Part shown: positions 55,500 through 63,695 of the stretch, in pieces | Layout: every line of letters begins with the position of its first letter | Position numbering within the stretch: the first letter of the stretch is position 1 | From: Actinomadura atramentaria DSM 43919 | GTDB lineage: Bacteria > Actinomycetota > Actinomycetes > Streptosporangiales > Streptosporangiaceae | Assembly (NCBI RefSeq): GCF_000381885.1 | Contig: NZ_KB907227.1 | Span: forward strand, 53,482 to 117,481 | Direction of reading: 5' to 3' | Length of the DNA: 64,000 bases | Notes under the pieces: generated by a model | Databases searched by the model: none | Told to the model about the DNA's origin: nothing | What the model saw: the letters and a program-made list of their open reading frames with translations, nothing else | Translations under genes and position numbers: made by a program

Positions 55500-58400
55500 A
55501 TGCGGATCTCGTGTACGGCGCTCACGGGGGACGGCCCCCGTGACGTCGTGATCCATATCGATTCCGAAATGACGGTCGACGGCGTCGCGCGCTCCCTTCA
55601 CGGAACTCTGCACGGCAGTTCACCGGCGCAACAGGAGTTCACTTCCGCCGTTCCCGCACCGCGTTTCTCCAAGGACGCGCTGACCGGCGGGCTCGCCACC
55701 GTCCCCACCGCGCCCGCCGCCGAACCGCGCCGCGCCCTGTGGATGGACGGCCGCATGCTCGACCCGGACGCGCTCGCCGTCCGCGAGCTGCGCGACGGCG
55801 CGGTCCTGGCCGTCGAGGAGCGGGCCGCCGCCGCAACCGTCCTGACCGAGCCGACCGGGCTCGCCGAGATCCGCGTCGTCGGCGGCCCGGCCGCGGGCAC
55901 CGTCCACCGCCTCGGCCTCGGCGCGAGCACGCTCGGCTCGGGCGCGGACGTGGACGTCGCCGTCGCGGACCCGGCGATCCCGGCGGCGTCCCTGCGCGTC
56001 ACGGTCGGCCGCGGCGAGGTGCTGGTCGAGCCGTCCGCGCACACCCGGGCGCTGCTCGACGGCGTCCCGCTGGAGCCCGGCCGCACGGTGTGGCCCGCGG
56101 GCGAGCCGCTGACCGTCGGCGCGACCGTCCTCACGCAGGTCCCGAGCGCCGCGCCCGACACCCATCTGGAGCCGCTGCCCGGCGGCGGCCTGGCGTTCAA
56201 CCGGCCGCCGCGGCTGCGGCCGCCCGCGCGGACCCGCTCGATCGCCGTCCCGCGCCGCCCCGAGCGCGACCCGCGCGAGCGGCTGCGGCTGCTCGGCGCG
56301 CTGCTGTTCTCCGCGTTCGGGCTCGTCATGGCGTTCGGGCTCGGGCAGTGGTGGTGGGCGCTGTTCGCGCTGGCGTGGCCGCTGACGACCGTCGGCGAAT
56401 GGCTCGGCGACCGGATGCACGGCCGCAAGTCGTACAAGAAGGCGCTGAAGGAGTACCAGGCGCGCGCCGACGCGTTCGGCGGCGAACTGGACCGGCTCCG
56501 CCGCGAGGACCAGGCCGACCGCCGCGCCGCCTGCCCCGACCCCGCCGACGTCCTGCTCACCGCGACCGGCCCCCGGCGGCGGCTGTGGGAGCGCCGCGCC
56601 ACCGATCCCGACGCGCTGGCGCTGCGGCTCGGGCTGGCCGACCTGCCCGCCGGGATCGAGCTGACCGGCGACCCCGGCGGCGACGGCGCGCCCGCGGCGC
56701 GCGTCCCGCTCGCGCGGCTCGTGCCCGTCGCGGTGCCGCTGCGCGACGTCGGCGTCCTCGGCGTCACCGGGCCGCGCGACGCCGCGCGGGGCCTCGCGCG
56801 CTGGCTCGTCGCGCAGGCCGCCGCGCTGCACAGCCCGCGCGACCTGACGATCGTCGTCCTCACCGACCCCGCCGCGGCCGACGCCGGGGACGCGTGGAAC
56901 TGGGTGCGCTGGCTCCCGCACTGCGCGCCGCGCGGCGGCGAGGAGTGCGCGGCGCTCGTCGGCGCGGACGCCGAGTCCGTCGCGCACCGCGTCACCGAGC
57001 TGGCCATCCGGCTCACCGAGCGGCGGCGCGCCGCGCAGTCCGTCGTGCCGGGCGCCGCGCCCGCGCACGGCGACATCCTGCTCGTCCTGGACGGCGCGCG
57101 GTCGCTGCGCCGCGTCCCCGGCATGCCGATGCTGCTGGCGCGCGGCGCCGAGTTCGGCATCCACGCGATCTGCGTGGACGACGAGGAGCGGCTGCTGCCC
57201 GAGGAGTGCGCGGCCGTCGCCGCCCTCGACCCCGAGCGGCCCGAGCTGCTGCGGCTGCGCGGCGAGGGGCTGGACGCGGTCGGGGACGTCCTGGCCGACC
57301 GGGTGTCCGCCGCGTGGGCGGAGCGGCTCGGCCGCGCGCTCGCGCCCGTCCGCGACGTGTCCCGGGAGGACGCCGAGGAGGCGCTGCCCGCCGAGGTCCG
57401 GCTGCTCGACCTGCTCGACATGCCCGACCCGACCGCCGAGCACGTCCTGCGGTCGTGGACGGCGACGGGCGGGCGGTCCACGCGCGTCCCGGTCGGCGTC
57501 GGACCGGACGGCGTCCGGCACCTCGACCTCGGCGCGGACGGCCCGCACGGGCTCGTCGCGGGCACCACCGGGGCCGGGAAGTCCGAGCTGCTGCAGTCGC
57601 TCATCGCCGCGCTCGCCGTCGCGAACCGGCCCGACGAGCTGACGTTCGTCCTCATCGACTACAAGGGCGGCGCCGCGTTCAAGGACTGCGCGAAGCTCCC
57701 CCACACGGTCGGCATGGTCACCGACCTCGACGGCCACACCACCGAGCGCGCGCTGGAGTCGCTGGCCGCCGAGCTGCGGCGGCGCGAGGAGATCCTGCTC
57801 GCGGCGGGCGCGAAGGACATCGACGACTACAACGACCTGCGGTCCGCCGAACCGGACCGGCAGCCCGTCCCCCGGCTCGTGCTCGTCATCGACGAGTTCG
57901 CGGCGCTGGTCGGCGAGCTGCCCGACTTCCTCGACGGGCTCGTCGACATCGGGCGGCGCGGCCGGTCCCTCGGCGTCCACCTGCTGCTCGCCACGCAGCG
58001 GCCCGCCGGGGTCGTCACCGGCGACATCCGCGCGAACACCAACCTGCGGATCATCCTGCGCGTCACCGACGCCGAGGAGTCGACGGACCTGCTCGGCAGC
58101 CCCGACGCCGCGCAGATCGCCAAGGCCGTGCCGGGGCGCTGCTACGTCCGGTCGGGCGCGGGCGCGCCGCAGGCGATGCAGTCCGCGCGGGTCGGCGGGC
58201 GGCGGCCCGGCGCGGGCCCGGCCGGGCGCGGGCCCGTCGTCGCGCCGCTGCCGTGGGACGGGCTCGGCCGCCCGCTCCCCGCCGCCTGCGGCGAACCCGA
58301 CGAGGACGCCACGACGCTCACCGACCTCGCCGTCCTCGTGCAGGCCGTGGACGAGGCCGCGCGCCGCTCCCGCATCCCCCGCCAGCCGTCGCCGTGGCTG

Positions 58401-60023
58401 ACGCCGCTGCCCGAGCGGGTCCGGCTGACGCCGCGCACCGCGGCGGGCGGCTCGGTCGTGGACGTCCCGCCGATCACGTTCGGGATCACCGACCTGCCCG
58501 CCGTCCAGTCCCGCGAGCCGCTGCTGCTCGACCTCGCGGGCGGCGGCCACCTGTACCTCGCGGGGACGGCGCGGTCGGGGCGGTCCACGGCGCTGCGCAC
58601 CCTCGCCGGGTCGCTCGCCGGGTCGTGCTCGCCCTACGACGTCCACCTGTACGCGATCGACTGCGGCGCGGGCGCGCTGCTGCCGCTGACGGCGCTGCCG
58701 CACTGCGGGGCCGTCGTCGGACGCGACCAGCTCGACCGCTGCGAACGGCTCGTCACGGCGCTGTCGGCGGAGGTGTCGCGGCGGCAGCAGCTCCTCGCCG
58801 GGGCCGGGTTCGCGTCGCTGGCCGAGCAGCGCGCCGCCGTCGCCGCGACCGACCGGCTCCCGTGGATGGTCCTGCTGCTGGACCGGTGGGAGGCGTTCGT
58901 CGCCGCGTTCGAGCACTACGACTACGGGCGGCTCGTCGACCAGGCGCTGCGGCTGCTGCGCGAGGGCGCGGCGGTCGGGCTGCGCGCGGTGTTCACCGGC
59001 GACCGGTCGGGCCTCGGCGGGCAGATCTCGACGGTGTTCGACCGGCGGCTCATCCTGCGGATGGCCGACCCCAACGACTACGGGTACGCGGGTTTGCAGG
59101 CCCGGCAGGTCCCGGCGGCGATGCCGCCGGGGCGGGCGCTGGAGGTCCTGGCGCCGGGCGTCCCGCTGCGCGAGTCGCAGATCGGGCTGCTCGCCGACGA
59201 CCCGTCCGGCACCGCGCAGGTCGCGGCGCTGCAGGAGATCGGCCGGGCCTGCGTCAGCCGGTACGGCGCGCTGCCGCGCCGCCAGCGGCCGCTGCACGTG
59301 GACGAGCTGCCGGTGCGCGTCACCTACCGGGAGGCGATGGCGCTCGACCCGGACTTCCTGCCGCCGTCCGCGCTGTGGGCGCTCGTCGGCGTCGGCGGGG
59401 ACACGCTCGCGCCCGTCGGCGTGGACCTGCTGGCGGACGGGCCGGGCTTCGTCGTCGCGGGGCCGCCGCGCTCGGGCCGGTCCACGACGCTCGGGACGAT
59501 CGTGTCCTCGCTGCTCGACCCGGCCGTCGCGGGCGGCCTCGTCCCGGTCGTGCTCGTGCTGCCGCGCCGCTCGCCGCTGCGGCTGCTCGCGGGCCGGCCG
59601 GGCGTACTCGCCGTCCTCGACGCCGACGCCGGACCGGACGACCTGGACGCCGCCGTCGCGGGCGAGCACCGCTACGTCGTGGTGGTGGACGACGCCGAAC
59701 TCCTCGACGACACCGACCTGGACGACGCCCTGCGCGACACGCTCCGCACGGCCCGCGACGGCGAGCACGCCGTGGTCCTCGGCGGCACCACCGCCGACCT
59801 GGGCCGCGGCTACCGGGGTTTCCTCCCCGACGCCCGCCGCTCCCGCTCCGGCGTCCTGCTGTCCGTGGACACCCCGGAGGACGCGGAACTCTTCGGCCTG
59901 CGCCTCCCCCGCAACGCCAACCTGGGCGGCCCGACCGGCCGCGGCCTCTTCGTCGCCACAGGCACGACGACCCAAATCCAGGTAGCCCTGGGCGCCCTCC
60001 CAGCCCGAGAAGAAGACCACTAA
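55500..60023 (+). CDS. eccC: FHA-EccC type VII secretion FtsK/SpoIIIE ATPase
   Basis: 1507 aa from ATG 55500. An N-terminal ubiquitin-like region and an FHA-like domain (about 120-217; LAEIRVVGGPAAGTVHRLG) precede two membrane segments (about 261-297; VMAFGLGQWWWALFALAWPL). Then come three P-loop modules: D1 with GTTGAGKSELLQ (near 690) and PRLVLVIDEFAALV; D2 with GTARSGRSTALR (near 1022), D3 with GPPRSGRSTTLG (near 1321). D2 and D3 have Arg instead of Lys in Walker A, so D1 is probably the main ATPase. It exports WXG100 proteins such as the one encoded next (60431). Other ESX core genes (eccB, eccD, eccE, mycP) are not in the window. Confidence 0.92.
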   Translation: MRISCTALTGDGPRDVVIHIDSEMTVDGVARSLHGTLHGSSPAQQEFTSAVPAPRFSKDALTGGLATVPTAPAAEPRRALWMDGRMLDPDALAVRELRDGAVLAVEERAAAATVLTEPTGLAEIRVVGGPAAGTVHRLGLGASTLGSGADVDVAVADPAIPAASLRVTVGRGEVLVEPSAHTRALLDGVPLEPGRTVWPAGEPLTVGATVLTQVPSAAPDTHLEPLPGGGLAFNRPPRLRPPARTRSIAVPRRPERDPRERLRLLGALLFSAFGLVMAFGLGQWWWALFALAWPLTTVGEWLGDRMHGRKSYKKALKEYQARADAFGGELDRLRREDQADRRAACPDPADVLLTATGPRRRLWERRATDPDALALRLGLADLPAGIELTGDPGGDGAPAARVPLARLVPVAVPLRDVGVLGVTGPRDAARGLARWLVAQAAALHSPRDLTIVVLTDPAAADAGDAWNWVRWLPHCAPRGGEECAALVGADAESVAHRVTELAIRLTERRRAAQSVVPGAAPAHGDILLVLDGARSLRRVPGMPMLLARGAEFGIHAICVDDEERLLPEECAAVAALDPERPELLRLRGEGLDAVGDVLADRVSAAWAERLGRALAPVRDVSREDAEEALPAEVRLLDLLDMPDPTAEHVLRSWTATGGRSTRVPVGVGPDGVRHLDLGADGPHGLVAGTTGAGKSELLQSLIAALAVANRPDELTFVLIDYKGGAAFKDCAKLPHTVGMVTDLDGHTTERALESLAAELRRREEILLAAGAKDIDDYNDLRSAEPDRQPVPRLVLVIDEFAALVGELPDFLDGLVDIGRRGRSLGVHLLLATQRPAGVVTGDIRANTNLRIILRVTDAEESTDLLGSPDAAQIAKAVPGRCYVRSGAGAPQAMQSARVGGRRPGAGPAGRGPVVAPLPWDGLGRPLPAACGEPDEDATTLTDLAVLVQAVDEAARRSRIPRQPSPWLTPLPERVRLTPRTAAGGSVVDVPPITFGITDLPAVQSREPLLLDLAGGGHLYLAGTARSGRSTALRTLAGSLAGSCSPYDVHLYAIDCGAGALLPLTALPHCGAVVGRDQLDRCERLVTALSAEVSRRQQLLAGAGFASLAEQRAAVAATDRLPWMVLLLDRWEAFVAAFEHYDYGRLVDQALRLLREGAAVGLRAVFTGDRSGLGGQISTVFDRRLILRMADPNDYGYAGLQARQVPAAMPPGRALEVLAPGVPLRESQIGLLADDPSGTAQVAALQEIGRACVSRYGALPRRQRPLHVDELPVRVTYREAMALDPDFLPPSALWALVGVGGDTLAPVGVDLLADGPGFVVAGPPRSGRSTTLGTIVSSLLDPAVAGGLVPVVLVLPRRSPLRLLAGRPGVLAVLDADAGPDDLDAAVAGEHRYVVVVDDAELLDDTDLDDALRDTLRTARDGEHAVVLGGTTADLGRGYRGFLPDARRSRSGVLLSVDTPEDAELFGLRLPRNANLGGPTGRGLFVATGTTTQIQVALGALPAREEDH

Positions 60024-60117
60024 CCCAAGAGCCCATAAGACGCACCGTCCGCAGCAACCCAAGGGGGTTCCGCACCCGAACACCAGCGGCGACCGTGGGG
60101 GGTGCCGGACGGCCGCA

Positions 60118-60302
60118 GCGCGGAGGGTCGCACCGCAGCGGAGCGCCAGCGGAGCGAGGATGCGACCCTCCGCGCCGCAGGGGGCGTGGGGGGGTGCCCG
60201 CGGGCGCACGGCCGCGAGCGCTAGCGAGTGGCCGGGCGCGCGCAGCGCGAAGGGTCGCACCGCAGCGGAGCGCCAGCGGAGCGAGGATGCGACGCTTCGC
60301 GC
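60118..60302. repeat. Two tandem copies of a large palindrome
   Basis: Copy 1: GCGCGGAGGGTCGCA (60118-60132) pairs perfectly with TGCGACCCTCCGCGC (60161-60175). Copy 2: GCGCGAAGGGTCGCA (60245-60259) pairs with TGCGACGCTTCGCGC (60288-60302) with one mismatch. The 28-nt loops are identical. One base pair changed from G-C to A-T on both arms, a compensatory change. Copies are 127 bp apart, in the 407-bp space after eccC. Confidence 0.75.
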
Positions 60303-60342
60303 CGCGGGGGGCGTGGGGGGTCGCCCCCCCACAATGAAAAGA

Positions 60343-60379
60343 GCGAATCCCGGCCTCGGGGGGATGGGCCGGGATTCGC
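60343..60379 (-). terminator. Intrinsic terminator of the WXG100 gene
   Basis: GCGAATCCCGGCC (60343-60355) and GGCCGGGATTCGC (60367-60379) form a perfect 13-bp stem. Read on the minus strand it is followed by TCTTTTCATT, so it terminates the WXG100 transcript. Confidence 0.8.
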
Positions 60380-60430
60380 CGTCTCGGGTGCGGTGGCCGG
60401 GGCGGTCGCCGTCCGGTCCGTCCGCGGGGG

Positions 60431-60703
60431 CTACCGGGTGGCGGCCTCGATGTTCTGCTGGGAGCGTTTGATGTCCTGGCTGCCCTGTTCGAGGGCGAGC
60501 GCCATCTTGTCGAACGCGGATTTGGCTTCGGCCCAGGTGGAGCGGAAGCGGTCGGCGCCGGGTCCCCACCAGATCTCGGAACTGCCGACGGTGCGTCCGT
60601 TGAGGTCTTTGATCAGGGCGTCGAGGTTCTTGGCGTGCTTGTTGAAGATGCGGGACAGCTCCTCCAGCTCGCCGATGCTCGCTCCGCGCCGGTCACCGCT
60701 CAT
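60431..60703 (-). CDS. WXG100 family type VII secretion substrate
   Basis: 90 aa, the usual length. Helix-turn-helix hairpin with the turn motif SEIWWGPGADRFRSTW (Trp-x-Gly). The first helix contains IGELEELSRIFNKHAKNLDALI. A likely export signal (charged C-terminal helix, YxxxD-like) is not obvious: after the turn I see no Tyr, so secretion may depend on a partner. It converges on eccC (407 bp apart), its probable exporter. Confidence 0.9.
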   Translation of the reverse strand: MSGDRRGASIGELEELSRIFNKHAKNLDALIKDLNGRTVGSSEIWWGPGADRFRSTWAEAKSAFDKMALALEQGSQDIKRSQQNIEAATR

Positions 60704-61013
60704 CGCCTCGGCCCTTTCGCTCGTCGTGCCCCCGTCCGGCCCGCCGGCGGGGGCGCCGCCGGTCGGTCGGGCGTCCGCCCGCGCGGCCGGGGAGTCCGCT
60801 GCCGGAACGGCCGGACGCCGTTTTCCGGAATGGCGTCAGCCTACGCCCGGGCGATCACGGCGAGCCAGCCGCTCACCGCGATTCAGGTGCCCGTTCTGGG
60901 CGTTGACCGCCGGATTTCACTGGCCGGTTCCGGCCACCGAACCGATTTCTGACGATCTTCATGACGCCGCGTCAACGAATCCGCAGGCCGAAATGGCGTT
61001 CCGCCGGACGCGT
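60704..61013. other. 310-bp region upstream of the WXG100 gene
   Basis: No gene. It contains TGGCCGG-TT-CCGGCCA (60921-60936), a 7-2-7 palindrome, and several GCCGG words. The promoter for the minus-strand WXG100 gene should lie here, but no consensus is clear. Confidence 0.4.
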
Positions 61014-61607
61014 TCACCGGTCCGCGCCGTCCGGCGGCGTCGGCCCGGCGCCCGGCCCGGCGTCCGGCGGGGGCGCGGCGTCGTTGACGGGCCGCGCCCG
61101 CGGGTCGAGCACGTTCTCCCCGACGAGCACGATCTGCTCGTCGTCGGTCCGGAACTCGAACCGCCGCCGCACGGACTGCACGACCCGCCCGTTCGCGTAC
61201 CGGACCTCCAGGTGCTCGGTCGCGTCCAGCGTGATCCGGTCGCCGTCCCGCCGGGCGCGCGGCGCTTCCAGCCGCGTGCGGGCGCGCGTGTAGACGGGCC
61301 CGCCCTCGACGGGCGCGCGGTTGCGGTGCTCCAGCTCGTGGACGGCGTGCCGCTGGTCCCGCGCGACCAGCGGCGAGATCTTGACGCCGAGCACCTCGGC
61401 CGGCGGATCGTCCTCGCCCGGCCCGGGCCGCACGAGCGCCTGCGACCGCTGTTCCAGCAGCGCCCCCGCGACGGTCGCGAGCTGCCGCGTCGTGTCGGCG
61501 TCGACGTGCGGACGCCGCTGGAGCGCCGACGAGGGCACCGCCGCGCACCCGACGAGCACGACCGCGACCGCCAGCCCCCGCGCGCCGAAGTTCCGAGTGT
61601 GACGCAT
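61014..61607 (-). CDS. Predicted lipoprotein
   Basis: 197 aa from ATG 61607 (GGGAGCGGCGGG upstream). Signal sequence RGLAVAVVLVGCAAV with a lipobox (LVGC) directing lipid attachment. The mature part is strand-rich and charged (VSPLVARDQ-type segment near the middle, HLEVRYANGRVVQSVRRRFEF, QIVLVGENVL) and ends in a Pro/Gly tail. No family is recognised. An ATG at 61793 would give a longer, unlikely form. Confidence 0.75.
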   Translation of the reverse strand: MRHTRNFGARGLAVAVVLVGCAAVPSSALQRRPHVDADTTRQLATVAGALLEQRSQALVRPGPGEDDPPAEVLGVKISPLVARDQRHAVHELEHRNRAPVEGGPVYTRARTRLEAPRARRDGDRITLDATEHLEVRYANGRVVQSVRRRFEFRTDDEQIVLVGENVLDPRARPVNDAAPPPDAGPGAGPTPPDGADR

Positions 61608-61686
61608 CCCGCCGCTCCCTGATCTTCCGGCCGATCTGGGCGGGAACCTACACCGCCCGGCCGCCGAGCGGAACGCCGTACGGGAA

Positions 61687-61701
61687 TGAAAACCGTTGCC
61701 A
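61687..61701 (+). promoter_or_regulatory. Candidate Zur box
   Basis: TGAAAACCGTTGCCA is close to the 7-1-7 Zur operator of actinobacteria (TGA-AAT-ATT-TCA type). It lies 40 bp upstream of the L33 gene, whose zinc-independent product belongs to the known Zur regulon. Confidence 0.6.
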
Positions 61702-61740
61702 TATGGTTCATCCGTACGCGCGACGGAGAGGAGACCGCCG

Positions 61741-61905
61741 ATGGCGCGCAACGACGCACGACCCGTCATCAAGCTCAGGTCGTCCGCGGGCACGGGTCAC
61801 ACGTACGTGACCAGGAAGAGCCGCCGGAACGATCCGGACCGCCTGGTCCTGCGGAAATACGACCCGATCGCCCGCCAGCACACGACGTACCGGGAGGAAC
61901 GATGA
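61741..61905 (+). CDS. rpmG: Ribosomal protein bL33, zinc-independent form
   Basis: 54 aa: MARNDARPVIKLRSSAGTG, then TYVTRKSRRNDPDRLVLRKY. It lacks the cysteine pairs of the zinc-binding L33, so it is the C-minus paralogue made when zinc is scarce. The stop overlaps the L31 start (ATGA). A zinc-binding L33 is expected elsewhere in the genome. Confidence 0.95.
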   Translation: MARNDARPVIKLRSSAGTGHTYVTRKSRRNDPDRLVLRKYDPIARQHTTYREER

Positions 61906-62153
61906 AGAAGGACGTACACCCGGACTACCGTCCCGTGGTCTTCCGCGACCGGAGCGCCGACTACGCGTTCCTGACCCGCTCGACGGCCCGGACGGACCAG
62001 ACGATCGAGTGGGAGGACGGCAACACCTACCCGGTCGTGGACGTGGACGTCTCGTCCGCGAGCCACCCGTTCTACACCGGCCGCGGCCGCGTGATGGACA
62101 CCACCGGCGCGGTCGAGCGCTTCAACCGCCGCTACGGCAAGAAGTCCGGCTGA
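61902..62153 (+). CDS. rpmE2: Ribosomal protein bL31 type B, zinc-independent
   Basis: 83 aa; type B L31 with MKKDVHPDYRPVVFRDRSA, SASHPFYTGRGRVMDTTG, ERFNRRYGKK and no zinc cysteines. GGAGGAAC precedes the ATG. The L33-L31 pair replaces zinc-containing versions so that ribosomal zinc can be released; Zur control is likely via the site at 61687. Confidence 0.95.
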   Translation: MKKDVHPDYRPVVFRDRSADYAFLTRSTARTDQTIEWEDGNTYPVVDVDVSSASHPFYTGRGRVMDTTGAVERFNRRYGKKSG

Positions 62154-62161
62154 CGCCGCCC

Positions 62162-62188
62162 GCCCCCGCCGCCGCGCGCGGCGGGGGC
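62162..62188. terminator. Hairpin between convergent genes
   Basis: GCCCCCGCCGC, 5-nt loop, GCGGCGGGGGC: an 11-bp stem directly after the L31 stop and before the end of the minus-strand gene at 62198. No T-run. Confidence 0.55.
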
Positions 62189-62197
62189 GGCGTGCTC

Positions 62198-62512
62198 TCA
62201 CGGGTCCGGCTGGACCGGTTCGGCCTGCACGCGCAGCAGCGACACGCGGTCCCGCGCGCGGGACATGGCCTCCTCGTACCGCGCCTCCCAGTCCGGCGCC
62301 GCGTCCGGGATCTCCGCGATGTGCTGGCGGCCCAGCTCCGCGCCGTCCTCCAGCGCCGCCTGGACGACGGCGACGACGGTGCGCCCGCCGCCGGACTCCG
62401 TCCGGACCTCCCAGCGCGACGCGCGCGGACCGCGCGGCCGCGAACCGTAGATGACGAGCACGATCACGGCGGTGGCCAGCGCCGCCGCCGCGACCAGGAT
62501 GACGAGCCGCAC
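62198..62512 (-). CDS. Small membrane-anchored protein of unknown function
   Basis: 104 aa from GTG 62512. The N-terminus is a membrane segment (LVILVAAAALATAVIVLVIYG) and the rest is charged, with EEAMSRARDRVSLLRVQAE near the end. No family is recognised. It follows the SPFH gene by 32 bp on the same strand and is probably cotranscribed with it. Confidence 0.65.
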   Translation of the reverse strand: MRLVILVAAAALATAVIVLVIYGSRPRGPRASRWEVRTESGGGRTVVAVVQAALEDGAELGRQHIAEIPDAAPDWEARYEEAMSRARDRVSLLRVQAEPVQPDP

Positions 62513-62544
62513 GTTTCGCCTCGCTTACCGCGCCCGACCGGGCG

Positions 62545-63543
62545 TCACTTGTTCCCGAACAGCGCGCCGTTCGGGTTTCCGGGGGCGTACACGGTGATGC
62601 CCTGGGGAAGGGCCTTCAACTCCTCGATCCGCGCGCAGGTGGGGCACTTGTTGTAGCCGTCCTGGCGGGCCTTGTTCGCGGCGGCCTCGGCGCGCGCCGA
62701 CGCGACCTTCGCCTGCGCCTCGCTGACCTGCGCGAACGCGGCCTGCGCCCGGTCCACGGCGTCCTGCACCTGGGTCGGCAGCGTGACCCGGACGAGGTTG
62801 AAGTGGATGTTGGTGAGGAAGTTCCCGCCGAGCGTGGAGGTCAGGTCGGCGGCCAGGCTGGTGTTGATCGCCCTCTGCACCTTCGCGATGTTGGCGTTGT
62901 TGCTCTGCGCCTGCGCGCCCTTGAGGATCGTGTTGACGTTCGCGGACGTGTTCTGCACGAGCGCGCACGACGACACCAGCTCCGAGCACCGGAAGCTGTT
63001 GATCTGCGACCGCAGGTCGTTGTCGATCACCGGCCGCAGGATCTGGTCGAGCCACGCCGACCATCCCTCGTCGCCTTCCCACGCGTAGCGGGCCTTGCCG
63101 TCCGCACCGGTGAACTTGCGAGTGCCGTACTTGTCGTCGAAGGACCGCAGCGTCTTGTGGTCGAGGTTGAGCGTGAAGTACAGCGTCCCCTCGATGCCCA
63201 TGTTGACGCCGTCGGCGGACGGGACCGTCACGACGTCCACGCCCGACTCGTCACCCTTGGACGCCTTGGACGTGATCGTGTAGAAGCGCTGCTGAGCCGG
63301 GTACTTGTGCGCCTTGGAGTACAGGCCGATCCACTTCCGCCCGGACCCGGGGTCGATGACCTGCCGGATGCGGTTGTTGTCGAAGAACCCGCCGTTGCGG
63401 ACGACGGCGACCTCGCCGCCGCCCGTCCGCTCGAATCCGCCGAAGAGCGCGTTCAGCACGGGGATGCCCACGACGACGAGGACCACCGCGAGGACGATCG
63501 CGGTGCGGCGGCTCGGCGCGCGCAGGCGCTGGGGGCTGGGCAC
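62545..63543 (-). CDS. SPFH/band 7 membrane protein
   Basis: 332 aa. One N-terminal membrane segment (TAIVLAVVLVVVGIPVLNALF), an SPFH domain (VVRNGGFFDNNRIRQVIDP, RFYTITSKA, GIEGTLYFTLN) and a coiled-coil region rich in Ala/Gln (AAFAQVSEAQAKVASARAEA). Two CxxC-like pairs, RCSELVSSC and KCPTC, are noteworthy. Such proteins form membrane microdomain scaffolds (stomatin/flotillin-like). The small membrane gene that follows may be its partner. Confidence 0.88.
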   Translation of the reverse strand: MPSPQRLRAPSRRTAIVLAVVLVVVGIPVLNALFGGFERTGGGEVAVVRNGGFFDNNRIRQVIDPGSGRKWIGLYSKAHKYPAQQRFYTITSKASKGDESGVDVVTVPSADGVNMGIEGTLYFTLNLDHKTLRSFDDKYGTRKFTGADGKARYAWEGDEGWSAWLDQILRPVIDNDLRSQINSFRCSELVSSCALVQNTSANVNTILKGAQAQSNNANIAKVQRAINTSLAADLTSTLGGNFLTNIHFNLVRVTLPTQVQDAVDRAQAAFAQVSEAQAKVASARAEAAANKARQDGYNKCPTCARIEELKALPQGITVYAPGNPNGALFGNK

Positions 63544-63633
63544 GGGTCTCTCCTTCCGTCGCCCGACGAACTCGGGCGAATCGGTAGATGAGACGCGCGC
63601 GGCGGATGCGCGGCTCCGTCTATAAGGAGGGGC

Positions 63634-63662
63634 TTACGTCATCACTTCGGAACGATTATCTA
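63634..63662 (+). promoter_or_regulatory. Possible promoter of the biotin carboxylase gene
   Basis: TTACGT (63634-63639), 17 bp, TATCTA (63657-63662), 33 bp upstream of the GTG. The match to the housekeeping consensus is moderate, but the patch is AT-rich for this genome. Confidence 0.35.
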
Positions 63663-63695
63663 GACTGCGTGCGAGGTTGAGGGAGGAGACCCATC

